Counted from the first letter of the stretch, positions 22,063-33,034 are shown. The stretch is 64,000 nt of DNA from Prunus persica (GCF_000346465.2 NC_034014.1:6082507-6146506); one strand, 5' to 3'. Program-made: numbers and translations. Notes: a model not told the origin generated them from the sequence alone.

Positions 22063-22300
22063 AAAAGAATCTCTTACAAATAAATGTCTTTGTTGGGTTT
22101 GTAATTGAAGGGTTGTTAAGTGTTAGGAGAGTAGTTTATATGGAACTTCAAAGACAAAGAGAGATGGCCAAATATAGCTGGTGCAACAACAAGAAGCCCG
22201 ACCTTTAATTGCATCCTTATAATTGAAATTTGAATGAACACTCAAGTGTAATCAGTCTCATCTCCGGACATACTAATCAACTTTTTCATTATGAAGGTTA
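21384..22300. other. spacer between DDI1 remnant and laccase 2 upstream region
   Basis: AT-rich, with an (AT)n tract at 22029-22055. No gene was recognised. Confidence 0.45.
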
Positions 22301-22302
22301 AC

Positions 22303-23050
22303 GGTTGAGAAAGGTGCATGTGTGCTGGGAAAATCATATGTTTTAACCTTCACTTCACTTTTACATCTTACTACAAAGAGATTAATTAACTACTTTTTTT
22401 CTTTAATTTCTTAACATCAAGTGATGGTGAGGAGAATTGAATTCTTGTTTTGGAGAAAAACTTTTATATATATATATATATATCGGGAATGCCACTATGA
22501 CGATATTCTGAGCTAATCACGTATATATTATCATGTATTTTAATTTTTTCACATAACAGTATGTGATTGACTTGAAATATCGCTATAATTATATCTCTGT
22601 TTCATGTAAGTTCTTATCACTACAGCTAGAAACCCCCGTACAAATTTGCTGATACTTCAAGGCACATGCATGGTGCCAATACTTTTCACATCATTTATTA
22701 TTAGTTCCTTCACTTTTTTATGCACTTGAAAGCATGCAAAGAGTTGTATATGCGTTTTGCCTTTTCCCATAGACTCATAGTTGTTGCTAAGCCCAGAAAT
22801 AAGTAGGTCAAAATCACGTCCATTTTGAGTTCAAAAGATACAGAGGGACGTGAAAAATGCTTAGGTTCGACTTGAAAGGAAAGGAGGTCAACAGAAATTG
22901 ATTGTCTTTGACACCACTCTAAAGTTGTTCTAACAACCATATGCATTGCATTTTTAAATAGCTAATTCATGAAGCTCTCATCTTCCAGTACAATTTTCTC
23001 CTATAAACTATTCAAATTTCTATGACCACCTACTCGACCAAAACACACCT
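22303..23050 (+). promoter_or_regulatory. upstream region of laccase 2 (paralogous to laccase 1 promoter)
   Basis: 22722-23015 aligns closely with 16903-17195. One ACCWAMY element remains (ACCTACT, 23028-23034); the second laccase 1 site has become ACCAAAA, which no longer fits. A further (AT)n tract lies near 22466-22483 in a part with no equivalent before laccase 1. Confidence 0.5.
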
Positions 23051-23051
23051 C

Positions 23052-23060
23052 TATATATAA
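23052..23060 (+). promoter_or_regulatory. TATA box of laccase 2
   Basis: TATATATAA in the context CCTCTATATATAAACACC, about 105 bases before the ATG, at the place matching the laccase 1 TATA box. Confidence 0.6.
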
Positions 23061-23156
23061 ACACCCCAACATTCTCTCTTCACCACACACTCATTTGGAT
23101 TGGAGCAGCTTCAGTTTCACCCACATTACACTTTCTGAGAGAGAGGGAGAGAGATA

Positions 23157-25968
23157 ATGGGTGTTCCTCTTATTTCATCACCGCCATTTCTTACCCTCTT
23201 TCTCTTCTCTTTCATGACATTGTGTCTCAGTCCTCAGCATGCTCTTGCAAGCATAACAAGGCACTACAAGTTTGATGTATGTGCATATATATGTGTGTTA
23301 CAAAGTTTCATCATGCATACATAGCACCCACGTACATGAAGAAATGTTCTCTTGTCAGACAGTTTGACATGTTATATATAAATATATATGATTTAGTTTA
23401 AAAATATGCACGCAACCCTATCGTTACATATGTCTAATTGTAACAAGATAAAATTAGCCCCTAGGCGAAATATTCTTGTCATATATGATACGTAGTTTTT
23501 CTTTTCTTATTACTGGGTTCTTTTTTATTGCCTTGTTTAACCTGTTTTGATTGGTTTCACAGATCAAACTGCAAAACGTGACAAGGTTATGCCAGACAAA
23601 GAGCATTGTAACAGTAAACGGACAGTTTCCTGGGCCTCGAATTGTTGCTAGGGAGGGTGACCAACTCCTTATTAAAGTGATTAACCATGTCCAAAACAAC
23701 ATCTCTGTTCATTGGTAATTGTGATTAACCACAACTTCATAAGCAATCTAGAGTTCATTCTTTGGCTTAAATTTTATTGCCATGCATAATTAGCCTAATG
23801 AACTGGAAGTTAGTTAATTAATTATTATTTTTGTTAATTACCAGGCACGGCATTCGACAGCTTCGAACAGGGTGGGCTGATGGGCCTGCATATGTGACCC
23901 AATGTCCCATACAAACAGGCCACAGCTATGTGTACAACTTCACCATTGTAGGCCAAAGAGGCACTCTTTGGTGGCATGCTCACATTTCATGGCTAAGATC
24001 AACTGTTTATGGTCCCCTAATCATCCTTCCCAAGCTTGGAGTGCCTTACCCATTCACTAAACCCTATAAGGCGGTGCCGATAATTTTCGGTAATTAGTCT
24101 TTACTACTCCTAATTAATTAATTAATTAATTCATGTAACCAAGCATGTATGTTTTCTGGCCTATTGTGTTGTCATATGCTAATATGGCCACAACATGTAT
24201 ATTTAAAACACAGGAGAGTGGTGGAATGCAGATCCTGAGGCAGTTATTAGCCAGGCCTTGCAAACAGGTGGAGGCCCAAATGTCTCTGATGCTTATACCC
24301 TTAATGGTCTCCCAGGGCCCTTGTACAACTGCTCTGCCAAAGGTATCAAATTAATCAAAATAAAATTGCATTCTAACACCTTATATTTTTATATTATCAA
24401 GCTGAACTTTAAAAAATGACCTTCGTATCTGAATAGGAAGTTTAAATTGACCGTTTAACAATATAACATCTCAAATATCTAGTCATGATCGTTTTAACAA
24501 CTAGCATGCACGATTCTGGAAAATCTCCTTGTTACAGCTCAACACATTGTTATTCGAGTTATATGAGGAAAAGTTTGCTTGTATGGATCCTTTTTGCAGA
24601 TGCATTCAAACTAAAGGTTGAAGCTGGGAAGACATACCTTCTGCGCCTGATCAACGCAGCACTGAATGATGAGCTATTCTTCAGCATTGCAAATCACACC
24701 CTCAAAGTGGTAGAAGCTGATGCCGTCTATGTCAAACCCTTTGAGACCCACACAATTCTCATTGCCCCTGGACAAACCACAAATGTTCTTCTCAAAACCA
24801 AACCCAGCTTCCCAAATGCCACATTTTTCTTGACTGCTAGGCCATATGTGACTGGTCTAGGTACATTTGACAACTCCACAGTTGCTGGCATTTTAGTGTA
24901 TGAATTCCCACCCAACACCAAAACCCTAAAAATGAAGAAACTTCCACTCTTCAAACCCAATCTCCCGGCCTTAAACGACACATCATTCGCAACAAAATTC
25001 AATGACAAACTCCGCAGCTTGAACAATGCACGATTCCCAGCTAATGTACCACAGAAAGTTGACAAACATTTTTTCTTCACCGTAGGCCTTGGAACCAACC
25101 CTTGTAGCCAACATAACCGAACATGCCAAGGACCCAATGGGACAATGTTTGCAGCTTCAATTAACAACATTTCTTTTGCCATGCCAAACACTGCCTTACT
25201 CCAATCCCACTTTTCTAGCCAATCAAATGGGGTTTATACTCCTGACTTCCCAACCAATCCTATAATCCCATTTAACTACACAGGGGCCCCACCAAATGAT
25301 ACTATGGTAAGCAATGGGACAAAGCTGGTGGTGCTTCAATTTAACACCAGTGTGGAGTTGGTGATGCAGGACACTAGCATTCTTGGTGCTGAGAGCCATC
25401 CTCTGCATCTTCATGGGTTTAATTTCTTTGTTGTGGGTCAAGGATTTGGGAACTTTGACAGAAATAAGGACCCTGCAAAGTTCAATCTGGTTGACCCTGT
25501 TGAGAGGAACACTGTGGGTGTGCCCTCTGGTGGATGGGTTGCTATTCGGTTTTTAGCAGATAACCCAGGTAATATATTGAAGCTAAGATATAACAGTGAC
25601 AATATACATATCATATTATTGATCACATCTTTCTCTCTTAAAACTAAGTTTTAAGTAAATCTCACTACACAGATATGTTATTAGTAGTGTGATCCATGTA
25701 AATGTGGTAAAAGGAATTTACTGATGAAAATATAAACCATATATTTCTGATCATTTTATGTGTAATTGGTACTCAAACTCTATTATTTTGGGTTGATTTT
25801 GATGACTGATATTGAAGGTTGATGTGTCAATATACAGGTGTGTGGTTTATGCATTGCCACCTGGAGATCCACACAAGCTGGGGATTGAAGATGGCTTGGG
25901 TAGTCTTAGATGGAAAGCTTCCCAATCAAAAGTTGCTTCCTCCACCTGCTGATCTTCCCAAATGTTGA
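23157..25968 (+). CDS. LAC17: laccase (LAC17-like), copy 2
   Basis: This is the tandem paralogue of the gene at 17402, with the same cell-wall monolignol oxidase role. Exons 23157-23276, 23563-23714, 23845-24089, 24214-24342, 24600-25568 and 25838-25968 give 581 residues. Exons 1-4 and 6 have exactly the lengths of copy 1, and exon 5 is two codons shorter. The signal peptide and copper sites [38 protein letters not shown] and [19 protein letters not shown] are all intact, ending [11 protein letters not shown]. No frameshift or stop was found, so both copies look functional. The miR397-type site carries an extra mismatch compared with copy 1. Introns differ strongly in sequence while exons are close, which points to a duplication that is not very recent. 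Confidence 0.95.
24649..24669 (+). promoter_or_regulatory. diverged miR397-type site in laccase 2
   Basis: Same codons as the laccase 1 site but with three mismatches to the miR397 complement, at target positions 1, 10 and 16. The last falls opposite miRNA nucleotide 6 in the seed, so pairing should be weaker than for laccase 1. Confidence 0.55.
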
Positions 25969-27398
25969 TCTTATTCACTTCTATTACCTCTAACCATAAC
26001 TTGTCCAAAGAATTTTGTGACCCATTTGTTTATTCCTTGGTATCTTTTGGATTTACTTGGCCAAAATTGTTTTGGTTATGCAGAGTTGAGGGAGAATAAA
26101 AGAGAGACAATAACATATCTCTAACACTCAAATATCATAATGTAAGAGGCCTCAATATTCAAATAATATATCACTGGCGGATTGTTGCTGTTCTTTTTCA
26201 GTTCTTGGATGATTAGAAATATTCTCTCTTTTTTAATGGGCTGCTCTGCTTTATTTTAATCTCCACCCAAGTACACTCTGGTACAAAAAACAATGAAGTT
26301 ATGGCGGATTGTCCGGCTAGGTTTGTTTTTGTGTTGCACGAGTTCAAATCCTAGTCCAACAAAGAAACCAGCCAACCCAACATAAGCATATATCTATGCA
26401 ACCAGCCGTCCAGGAAAAGATCGTCTGAAAGTTACACCATTGCCGCCAGAGGAGTCTTAAGTTTCTAGGTGTCTGAAAGTTACTCCATTCTCATAAAAAT
26501 GATAAATGAATAAGAAGTATCAAGGTTTCTTTTACGTGTAGACAATGACAATGTCATGGTAGAAGAATGATCAATTATCAAATATATCACATGTTATGCT
26601 ACTAGACTGAATCGTAACCACTTATTCAAATTCCACCTAATCAACAGTTTCAATTCACAGTTTTACATCAGAATATGTCCGGATTGTCACAATATAAGTT
26701 ATATTATGTCAACGTATACGACCAGGAAAAACTGGCATAAATAAAATGAAAAACAAAGTATAACTTATTGTTTATCAAGATAGATTTAATAAGGGTTCCC
26801 AATTTATGGAGCACTCCAATTGATTGATCGGTAGTAGAAGACATGCATTCAAGTCAAAATAGCTGCAATAAGGGTTTCAAGTTAATGTAGCCTTCTGATT
26901 GATTGATCGATCAGTCGTAGACATGCATTCAAGTCAAATAGATGATACTTCTATACAATATGCTGAATACTAGATTCCATATCGAGTATATACCTAAGAT
27001 AAATCATGAGCATCCAAAGACTAAGGTATGTTTCTAATAAGACATTCCACATGGGCGCCTGATTAATCAATTCAAGGTTTTGTATCCAAATGATACACGT
27101 TGGATTCCTAGCAAACAAAAATGACATCTATTATGCATCTAGTGGTTGGTTGGTGACATCTGCCACTGCCAGCAAAACATATTCCCTTGTCTACATACTT
27201 GACGGAGAATCAAAAGAGTTTGGTTTGTAAAGAAGCAATATTATGCTTTCCAATAAGAATGAGACACCTGCCCCAAAACAAATATATTGTAGAAAAATAA
27301 ATATTCAATCTATAACTTACTTTTATAAGTACCTCGCTCAAGGTTCCACAACTGCCTCTCAGAAGTACAGAACTTCAATATTCCCACTTTCAGTAGCC
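25969..27398. other. spacer between laccase 2 and the GH18 gene
   Basis: No coding gene. It contains an imperfect tandem duplication (26790-26945) and a weak B-box-like GAGTTCAAATCCT near 26340 that may be a SINE relic. An in-frame extension of the GH18 frame reaches 27243 but lacks the signal-peptide start. Confidence 0.45.
26790..26945. repeat. two-copy imperfect tandem repeat, about 78 bp
   Basis: TAAGGGTTCCCAATTTATG and TAAGGGTTTCAAGTTAATG start the two units (26790, 26869). Both continue with GATTGATTGATCG-like sequence and end with GACATGCATTCAAGTCAAA. They have diverged by many substitutions. Confidence 0.65.
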
Positions 27399-28307
27399 AT
27401 GACCACGTTTAAGCTGCTCATGTTTCTTTCTCTTCAAATGTTCTTCACAACAATGTCATCAATCCAAGCAGCAAATTCAAAGCTCTTCAGAGAATACATC
27501 GGAGCTGAGAACAACGGCGTCACTTTCGAAGAAGTGCCCGTTGATTCCAAAGTTGAATTTCACTTCATTCTCTCCTTTGCTATTGACTATACACAATCCA
27601 ATCATCCTACACCCACTAATGGCAACTTTAATGTCTTCTGGGACACACAGAATCTTACCCCTGCTCATGTATCCGCCATTAAGGCTCGTCATCAAAATGC
27701 TAAAGTAGCTCTGAGTCTTGGAGGTGATACCGTAAGCAACAAATATGCATACTTCAGTCCTACATCAATCAATTCTTGGGTTAGAAATGCTATCAACTCC
27801 ATAGTTCAGATAACGGAAAAATATCATTTGGATGGAATTGATATTGACTATGAACACTTCCAGACAGATCCCAATACATTTGCTGAATGCATTGGGCGAC
27901 TACTCTTCTACCTTAAACAAAACAATATTGTGTCGTTCACATCAATAGCACCATATGAGAATGATGCAGTGCAACCATATTACTTGGCATTGTGGAGGAA
28001 GTATGGGCATCTCATTGACTATGTTAATTTTCAGTTCTATGCCTATGATAAAGGCACGACTATAAATCAGTTTTTAAAACATTTTGAGATCCAGAGCTCA
28101 AATTACAAAGGTGGAAAGATTCTAGTGAGCTTTGGAACAGATGGAAGTGGGGGGTTGTCCCCTGAACATGGGTTCTTTGAGGCTTGTGCTAGGCTTCAAC
28201 GTCAGGGCAAACTTCATGGCATTTTTATTTGGTCTGCCGATGACTCCAAGAAGGCTCATTTTCGTTATGAGAAGCAATCACAGACCTTTCTGGCTAGCAT
28301 AAAATGA
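27399..28307 (+). CDS. GH18 chitinase-like protein (chitinase 2 / narbonin-like)
   Basis: A single-exon gene of 302 residues. A signal peptide (about residues 1-24, [16 protein letters not shown]) is followed by a glycosyl hydrolase 18 barrel: [10 protein letters not shown] on an early strand, [12 protein letters not shown], then the catalytic-strand motif DGIDIDYE (145-152) and later [11 protein letters not shown]. The DxxDxDxE pattern is complete, with Glu152 as the expected acid, so chitinase-type activity is possible. Several proteins of this plant group (RuBisCO-associated protein, narbonin) have lost activity or serve storage or lectin-like roles, so the substrate is not certain. No chitin-binding domain is present. 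I take the ATG at 27399 rather than the longer frame from 27243 because it places the hydrophobic signal at the N-terminus. Confidence 0.88.
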   Translation: MTTFKLLMFLSLQMFFTTMSSIQAANSKLFREYIGAENNGVTFEEVPVDSKVEFHFILSFAIDYTQSNHPTPTNGNFNVFWDTQNLTPAHVSAIKARHQNAKVALSLGGDTVSNKYAYFSPTSINSWVRNAINSIVQITEKYHLDGIDIDYEHFQTDPNTFAECIGRLLFYLKQNNIVSFTSIAPYENDAVQPYYLALWRKYGHLIDYVNFQFYAYDKGTTINQFLKHFEIQSSNYKGGKILVSFGTDGSGGLSPEHGFFEACARLQRQGKLHGIFIWSADDSKKAHFRYEKQSQTFLASIK

Positions 28308-29582
28308 ACTGTTTTTTTTTTCTCCTCCCTTATTTGTATTTGCTGTTATGTTATTCTTAATTGGAAAGAAGGAAGCAAATAGGATTGTTGTTGATTTGTC
28401 TTTAACACAAGTAAACATTCTAAACAAACAAGTGTTATGGAAAAACATTTGGAATCTAACGCCATTAATAAATAAGATAACACTTCTCTGAATGTAATTG
28501 CACGATGCAGCGGTGGTGCCTAGGTGTGGTACATATCAAGGGGGTGAGACAAGGTTGCATAAGTGCACCTCCTTTGGCCTTTCAGGGCCTGGTCAATTTC
28601 AAAACAGATCAGGGAATTCTACCATCAGCTCACCCTGGTAACATATTAGTGCTGGTAAAAATATCAAACCTTCTCTACTGCTAAACATTTTGGCAAAAAC
28701 AAAGTAGGAAGGGACTTCAGACCTGGAAAGCAAGAACTAGAATAAAAAGCAAATTAAAGGATTCACATAACAGCTATGTGTAGTTTCCATAAATTGATTA
28801 AACCATACTTTATCTGAAACAGAAGAAATTCAGTAAACATAATATATCTAATGAATTGGTATTGAGGAGTGAGGACTCTCTAGTTTTTGCAGTACAGTGT
28901 TGAACTGGTATTATGTATGTATGTACCATTGTTTTTGTTTTCAATTACATGAACAAACATCGATAGAATAAAGTAAACTGAAAGAACTAAAAACTAACCG
29001 AGGAGAAAGTATGATGATTACATATTAAATTTTCAATAGAAAAACAAACAAAAAAGTACTTCATGCATCCCACAAAGTTGGTGGAGACAGTTTTGTTAGA
29101 TTAGAGGAAACACGAACATGGAAGAGCTGATAAGGAGACCTCATACCTGATAGTGCTCTCAAACACATGTAACTGGGTGCCATTTTATCTGATGGTCCAC
29201 CTGGTTGTATATGCCTTTTGGAAACCACGGTGCAATTCATGTGGATCTCTATAGTTTCACTCTATTGTAAACCCACTGATCCAGGTAGTAAAGGAACTGG
29301 AAAATACTATGTTCTGGCACATTATTGAATAAGTTGATGGAGCACTTCGTGGAAAAACAAAGACTCCTCCCATTCAACCTTGGATCATTATATCCAAGAG
29401 AAAAGGAATATCAAATATGCATCAAAGAACAAAAATGCAGAAATTAGAAAAGCAAAAAAACACATATCTATAGAGAATTTAAAGTTGTCACATCCAATTA
29501 CCAAAAGCAGCACCCTTATGAGTGTGAGTAAAGCACAGTTTTTTTCATTTTCTATGTTCTTTTTCTTTCATAGGGCAATCTT

Positions 29583-29770
29583 CCATTAGCCCATCTACGA
29601 CATTGCAATTGATACAATGGGTGTTCTTCAAAATGCACAAAACACAAACTGAAATAACATTTGTATTCAGAATCAAAACTAGGATGACATTAATCAGAGG
29701 CCAAATTTGCATTGCAATCAGCAGTATCACCAAAAACAAACAAGGCATCCCCTTAGTATTACAAAGAAAA
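29583..29770 (+). repeat. direct repeat unit A (partner 29931-30120)
   Basis: It contains ACATTGCAATTGATACAAT, GTGTTCTTCAAAATGCA and GATGACATTAATCAG in the same order and spacing as the partner. The copies are about 350 bp apart and diverged by point changes and small indels. Confidence 0.7.
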
Positions 29771-29930
29771 GAGTACCAATTACAGAATTACCTGGAAGAA
29801 AAAGAAAAAGTTTTCATTACAAGTACTGAAAGTAGCACACTTAATTTGTTGGAAATGTGGATCAACTACAGTTTCCCCCATTAATTAAAAAAATCCTCCT
29901 AAGGTGCTTTATATGTCCATTTTACTTACA

Positions 29931-30120
29931 TAGGCCATATACAACATTGCAATTGATACAATCTGTGTTCTTCAAGATGCATGAAACACAAAATTGAAAT
30001 AATACTTGTATTAACAAATCAACAGTGAGATGACATTAATCAGCGGCAAAATTTTCATTTCAATCCATAATATAACCAGAAACAAACAACAGATCCTCTT
30101 AATAATTGGTATTACATAGA
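29931..30120 (+). repeat. direct repeat unit B (partner 29583-29770)
   Basis: It carries AACATTGCAATTGATACAAT, GTGTTCTTCAAGATGCATG and GATGACATTAATCAGCGGC, matching unit A in order. It lies just past the stop of the lysine-rich gene and may overlap its 3' UTR. Confidence 0.7.
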
Positions 30121-30245
30121 AACCCCAAAACCTGAACCTCCATGAACCTGCTCAGCAGGGATCCTCCATGGAATTGAAATTGTGACGAAATTCCAGAAAA
30201 CTGAAACCCAACAAAAATTACAACCGTTTAAACTTGGTTATCTTC

Positions 30246-31190
30246 TCAACTTTTCCTCCTCTTCTTTTTCTTATCCAGATTTTCCTCCATAGCATCTAAC
30301 ACCCCACTCTTCCTCTTCTTTCCCTCTTCCTTCTTTACCTCTTCGTTTCTGATCTTAGCCTCACCATCTCCCTTCTCAATTTGCACTGCATTCTCATCCG
30401 AATTACCAACATTATCCTCCTTATTTTTCTTCTTCTTCTTGTCATGCATCTCTACTGCCACGGAATTACCAACAGTGTCCCCCTTCTTTTTGTTCTTTTT
30501 CTTATTATGCATCTCTGCTGAATCAGCTGCCTCTCTTCTTTCAACGCCCTCCCCTGGCCCCTCTGCAACTTTACCCCCGCCATATCCCTTGTCAAAATGA
30601 TCCCCATTTCCATCACAATTACTAACATTGTCCCTCTTCTTTTTCTTCTTCTTGTCATGCACCTCTACTGGATCAGAAGCCTCTCTCTTTTCAGCACCCT
30701 CACCTCCCCTCTCTGCAATTGCACCTCTATGTTCCCTGAAATTAAGAAACTCACCCTTCTTCTCCTTCTTCTCGTCCTCCTTCCTCCTCACAACAGCATC
30801 CACTACCGGACGATTGGGTTCTTCATTCTCAAGCCTCCCATTGCTATTACTCTCCTGTCGCTGCCTTTTGGGCTTGGGCTTTGTTTCTAACTCGAGCCCA
30901 TGACTCACTTCCTGACTCACCACAACACTCCGAGTCGGATTCTCTCCGACGGTCTCTGCGTCGTCATTTTCAGCCTCCGACCTATGCCGCGATCGCCTGC
31001 GTTGGGACCTCGGCGCTTTGAGCTCCTTATGGAGCTGCTTCAGCTCCTTGAACGATGCCAAGGCGCGTTGGAGGTACACGCTGAACTCTTGCGACGCGCC
31101 GGTGTCGCTGGAGACGAAGGAGGACAAAGTCGAGGTCGCTTTGGAGAGAGAGATTGGCTTTCTGGAGAGGACGGTCCCTGAGACCGTCAT
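30246..31190 (-). CDS. lysine-rich protein of unknown function, probably nucleolar
   Basis: A single-exon frame of 314 residues from the ATG at 31190. The N-terminal third (about 1-60, including FVSSDTGASQEFSVYLQRAL and SFKELKQLHKEL) looks like a folded or helical conserved part. The rest is low-complexity and highly charged. Lys runs recur after a VH/MH(D/N)K motif at about 178-186, 227-237 and 248-257, and each is followed by a DN/DT-V-(G/S)N segment, so the tail is an internal threefold repeat. The protein ends KKKKRRKS, a likely nuclear or nucleolar targeting signal. I do not recognise a named family. The composition fits nucleolar or ribosome-biogenesis accessory proteins, but that is inference. 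Confidence 0.75.
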   Translation of the reverse strand: MTVSGTVLSRKPISLSKATSTLSSFVSSDTGASQEFSVYLQRALASFKELKQLHKELKAPRSQRRRSRHRSEAENDDAETVGENPTRSVVVSQEVSHGLELETKPKPKRQRQESNSNGRLENEEPNRPVVDAVVRRKEDEKKEKKGEFLNFREHRGAIAERGGEGAEKREASDPVEVHDKKKKKKRDNVSNCDGNGDHFDKGYGGGKVAEGPGEGVERREAADSAEMHNKKKNKKKGDTVGNSVAVEMHDKKKKKNKEDNVGNSDENAVQIEKGDGEAKIRNEEVKKEEGKKRKSGVLDAMEENLDKKKKRRKS

Positions 31191-31720
31191 GGTTGATTGA
31201 GCGTTTCTAGGGTTTTAGGGAGAATGGGAGGGTTTTTATCTTAGGGTTTTCAATTTAGGGCGGATATTTAAATAATAATAAATAAATAAATAGTGCTGCT
31301 AAACGAATCTTAAAATTAACTGAGTACACCCTACTATCAAATTTGCATTGCAATATATAGTTTTGGTGCTCACAAATAACGCAGCGAGTACTAGTTTATG
31401 ATTGATATTATGAAATTAAAGATTTTGATGAAATCCAAAATTTGAAAAGAAGGCACAAATTCATGTAAAAAGAGAAACCTGATTTATGATTGGTATTAGA
31501 GTGTTGTACTAGGGCTATTTTTGGTAGTTAAATAGGGTGTACTTAGTTAATTTTACATTTTGATTAAAATATTAGGGTTAACTTAGATTATAGGATGTAC
31601 TCAATTAATTTTAGGGTTCTTTTAGTAGCACTCTAAATAAAACGTCATAACATGGATAGTTCGGAGAATGCAGCTAAATAGGTATGCTCCAAGTAACTTT
31701 GACTGTTGGATGTTACTACA
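31191..31720. other. upstream region of the lysine-rich gene
   Basis: AT-rich; it should hold the promoter of the minus-strand gene. GGTGTACTTAGTTAATTTTA (31529-31548) and a related GATGTACTCAATTAATTTTA (31595-31614) form a short diverged repeat. Confidence 0.45.
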
Positions 31721-32263
31721 ACCCCTTTTGGAATTGTTTTTTTGGGCAAAAATCTGCTTCACTTTAAAGTTAAGCAGTTTAAGGTGTTTGGTAAAAATAA
31801 AATATCCTGATTATTTTAAAAGTTGTGGCCTTTTGACAGCAGCTTTTAAAAGCAGACTCTGGATTGCTTTTCAATGCTGCTTTTAAAAGAAGCTTAGATG
31901 AGCCTTCAATGAATATTTTTAATTCCTAAAATACCATTATTAATTTTTAGAAATGAGATCACCTCCACATCCAACTCCACCACCTCTACCGCCATCGCCA
32001 CATCCTCCTCCGCCAACCCACCTCCACCACCACCTCCTCCTCTTCAACCTCCACCACCTCCACCTCCACTTCCACAACCACCATCCTCACAACAGTTTTA
32101 TATTAAAATTTACCAAACGTTTTTGACAATATTTTTTTGTATTAACAGCACTTTAAAAATATTGTTTACCAAACATGGAGCTGCTTTACTTTACAGCTAA
32201 TTAATTTCAAAGCACAGTAAAAGCAACTGTTTTTTAAAATGACAGCAATCCCAAACTAGCCCT
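31721..32263. mobile_element. hAT-like MITE carrying a CCACCT-rich tract
   Basis: The left end has CCCCTTTTGGAATTG and GCTTCACTTTAAAGTTAAGC. The right end, inverted, reads TAGGGCTAGTTTGGGATTGC and later GCTGTAAAGTAAAGCAGC. Both halves also carry GTTTGGTAAA-type words. Ends and inner palindromes match as diverged inverted repeats, but no clean target duplication was found. A CCACCT/CCTCCA-rich tract (31960-32093) lies inside. Confidence 0.5.
31960..32093 (+). repeat. CCACCT-rich low-complexity tract
   Basis: Irregular trinucleotide/hexanucleotide repeats of CCA, CCT and CTC, almost free of G on this strand. Confidence 0.8.
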
Positions 32264-32309
32264 ACTTCTTTATGGCTTGATTTTCTTTTTGTGAAATTCA
32301 GTTTGGTTG

Positions 32310-33030
32310 AAAGTCACCATTTGTGCTTTTTGTAGTTTCAATTTGATAAATTTTGTTCATGTAGTTAGAATAGTTTGAATTCCAAACAATTCAAGAACAA
32401 ACCCTAATTTTCGCCAAATCACTCTACTTTCTATACACATGGAGGAGCATTTCGGTCCACTCTTACAACCCATCCCCAATCACCCCACAACCACCTTCTC
32501 CCATCTTTCATCCCCCTCTTGATCCAACCTCCTCCAAACCCAACCCACTCTCCACCCTATACCAAGACCCAATCACCCCTACAACCACTTTCTCCCCTCC
32601 CAACCCAACATTCTGCTCGTATTCCTTCACATCCACTTTTTCCCTCTCTCTTTATTATAAAACTCCAACCCTAATTTCATGCATTGCCCAAAACCTCTCC
32701 TTATGAACTCAAATTTCTGAAAACAAAACTAAAAGGTTACACAATTTTTTGTATTCAAGATTGAAGGTAAGGGACATCGAGACTTGAAAACATAAGAAAA
32801 GCTACAAGAGGGGTTAGGGTCGCTTTGGGAGTGGTTGAGGAGGGGGTGTAATATTGGACCGAAATGCCACTCAATGTAAACATGATTTAGAGTAATTGAC
32901 AGATATTGGAGACTGTCATTGAATTGCTTGGAATTCAAAACTACAAGGACACAATTGATTAAATTGAAACTACAAGGACTTAAGTGGTAAACTACATGAA
33001 CAAAAAAAATGACCTTTTGACATTTCCTAT
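32310..33030. mobile_element. foldback or Mutator-like element with arms near 190 bp
   Basis: The left arm (from about 32310) has TTTGTAGTTTCAATTTGATA, TTTGTTCATGTAGTTAGAA, GTTTGAATTCCAAACAATTC and AGTGGCATTTCGGTCC-like GGAGCATTTCGGTCCA. The right arm carries the same words in reverse complement: GAATTGCTTGGAATTC, TTGGACCGAAATGCCACTC and TTGAAACTACAAGG. The arms enclose a pyrimidine-rich middle without coding capacity. Long inverted arms suggest a MULE or foldback element; exact ends are uncertain. Confidence 0.6.
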
Positions 33031-33034
33031 TGAG

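Larger units (their letters stand above)
28308..30245. other. spacer with an old dispersed duplication, no gene seen
   Basis: AT-rich, with only short frames. The part near 30130-30245 is probably the 3' UTR of the minus-strand gene that follows. Confidence 0.45.

Noticed and set aside
16279..22483. Regular AT repeats around the laccases as possible CRISPR-like or matrix-attachment arrays
   Set aside because: They are simple dinucleotide microsatellites with no spacer structure, and a plant genome has no CRISPR arrays.
26310..26400. tRNA-like GAGTTCAAATCCTAG (B-box-like)
   Set aside because: No cloverleaf or convincing A box can be formed, and no SINE tail or duplication was found. At most it is a decayed SINE.
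27243..27398. N-terminal extension of the GH18 frame
   Set aside because: It is in frame but polar and would bury the signal peptide. The ATG at 27399 fits a secreted protein.
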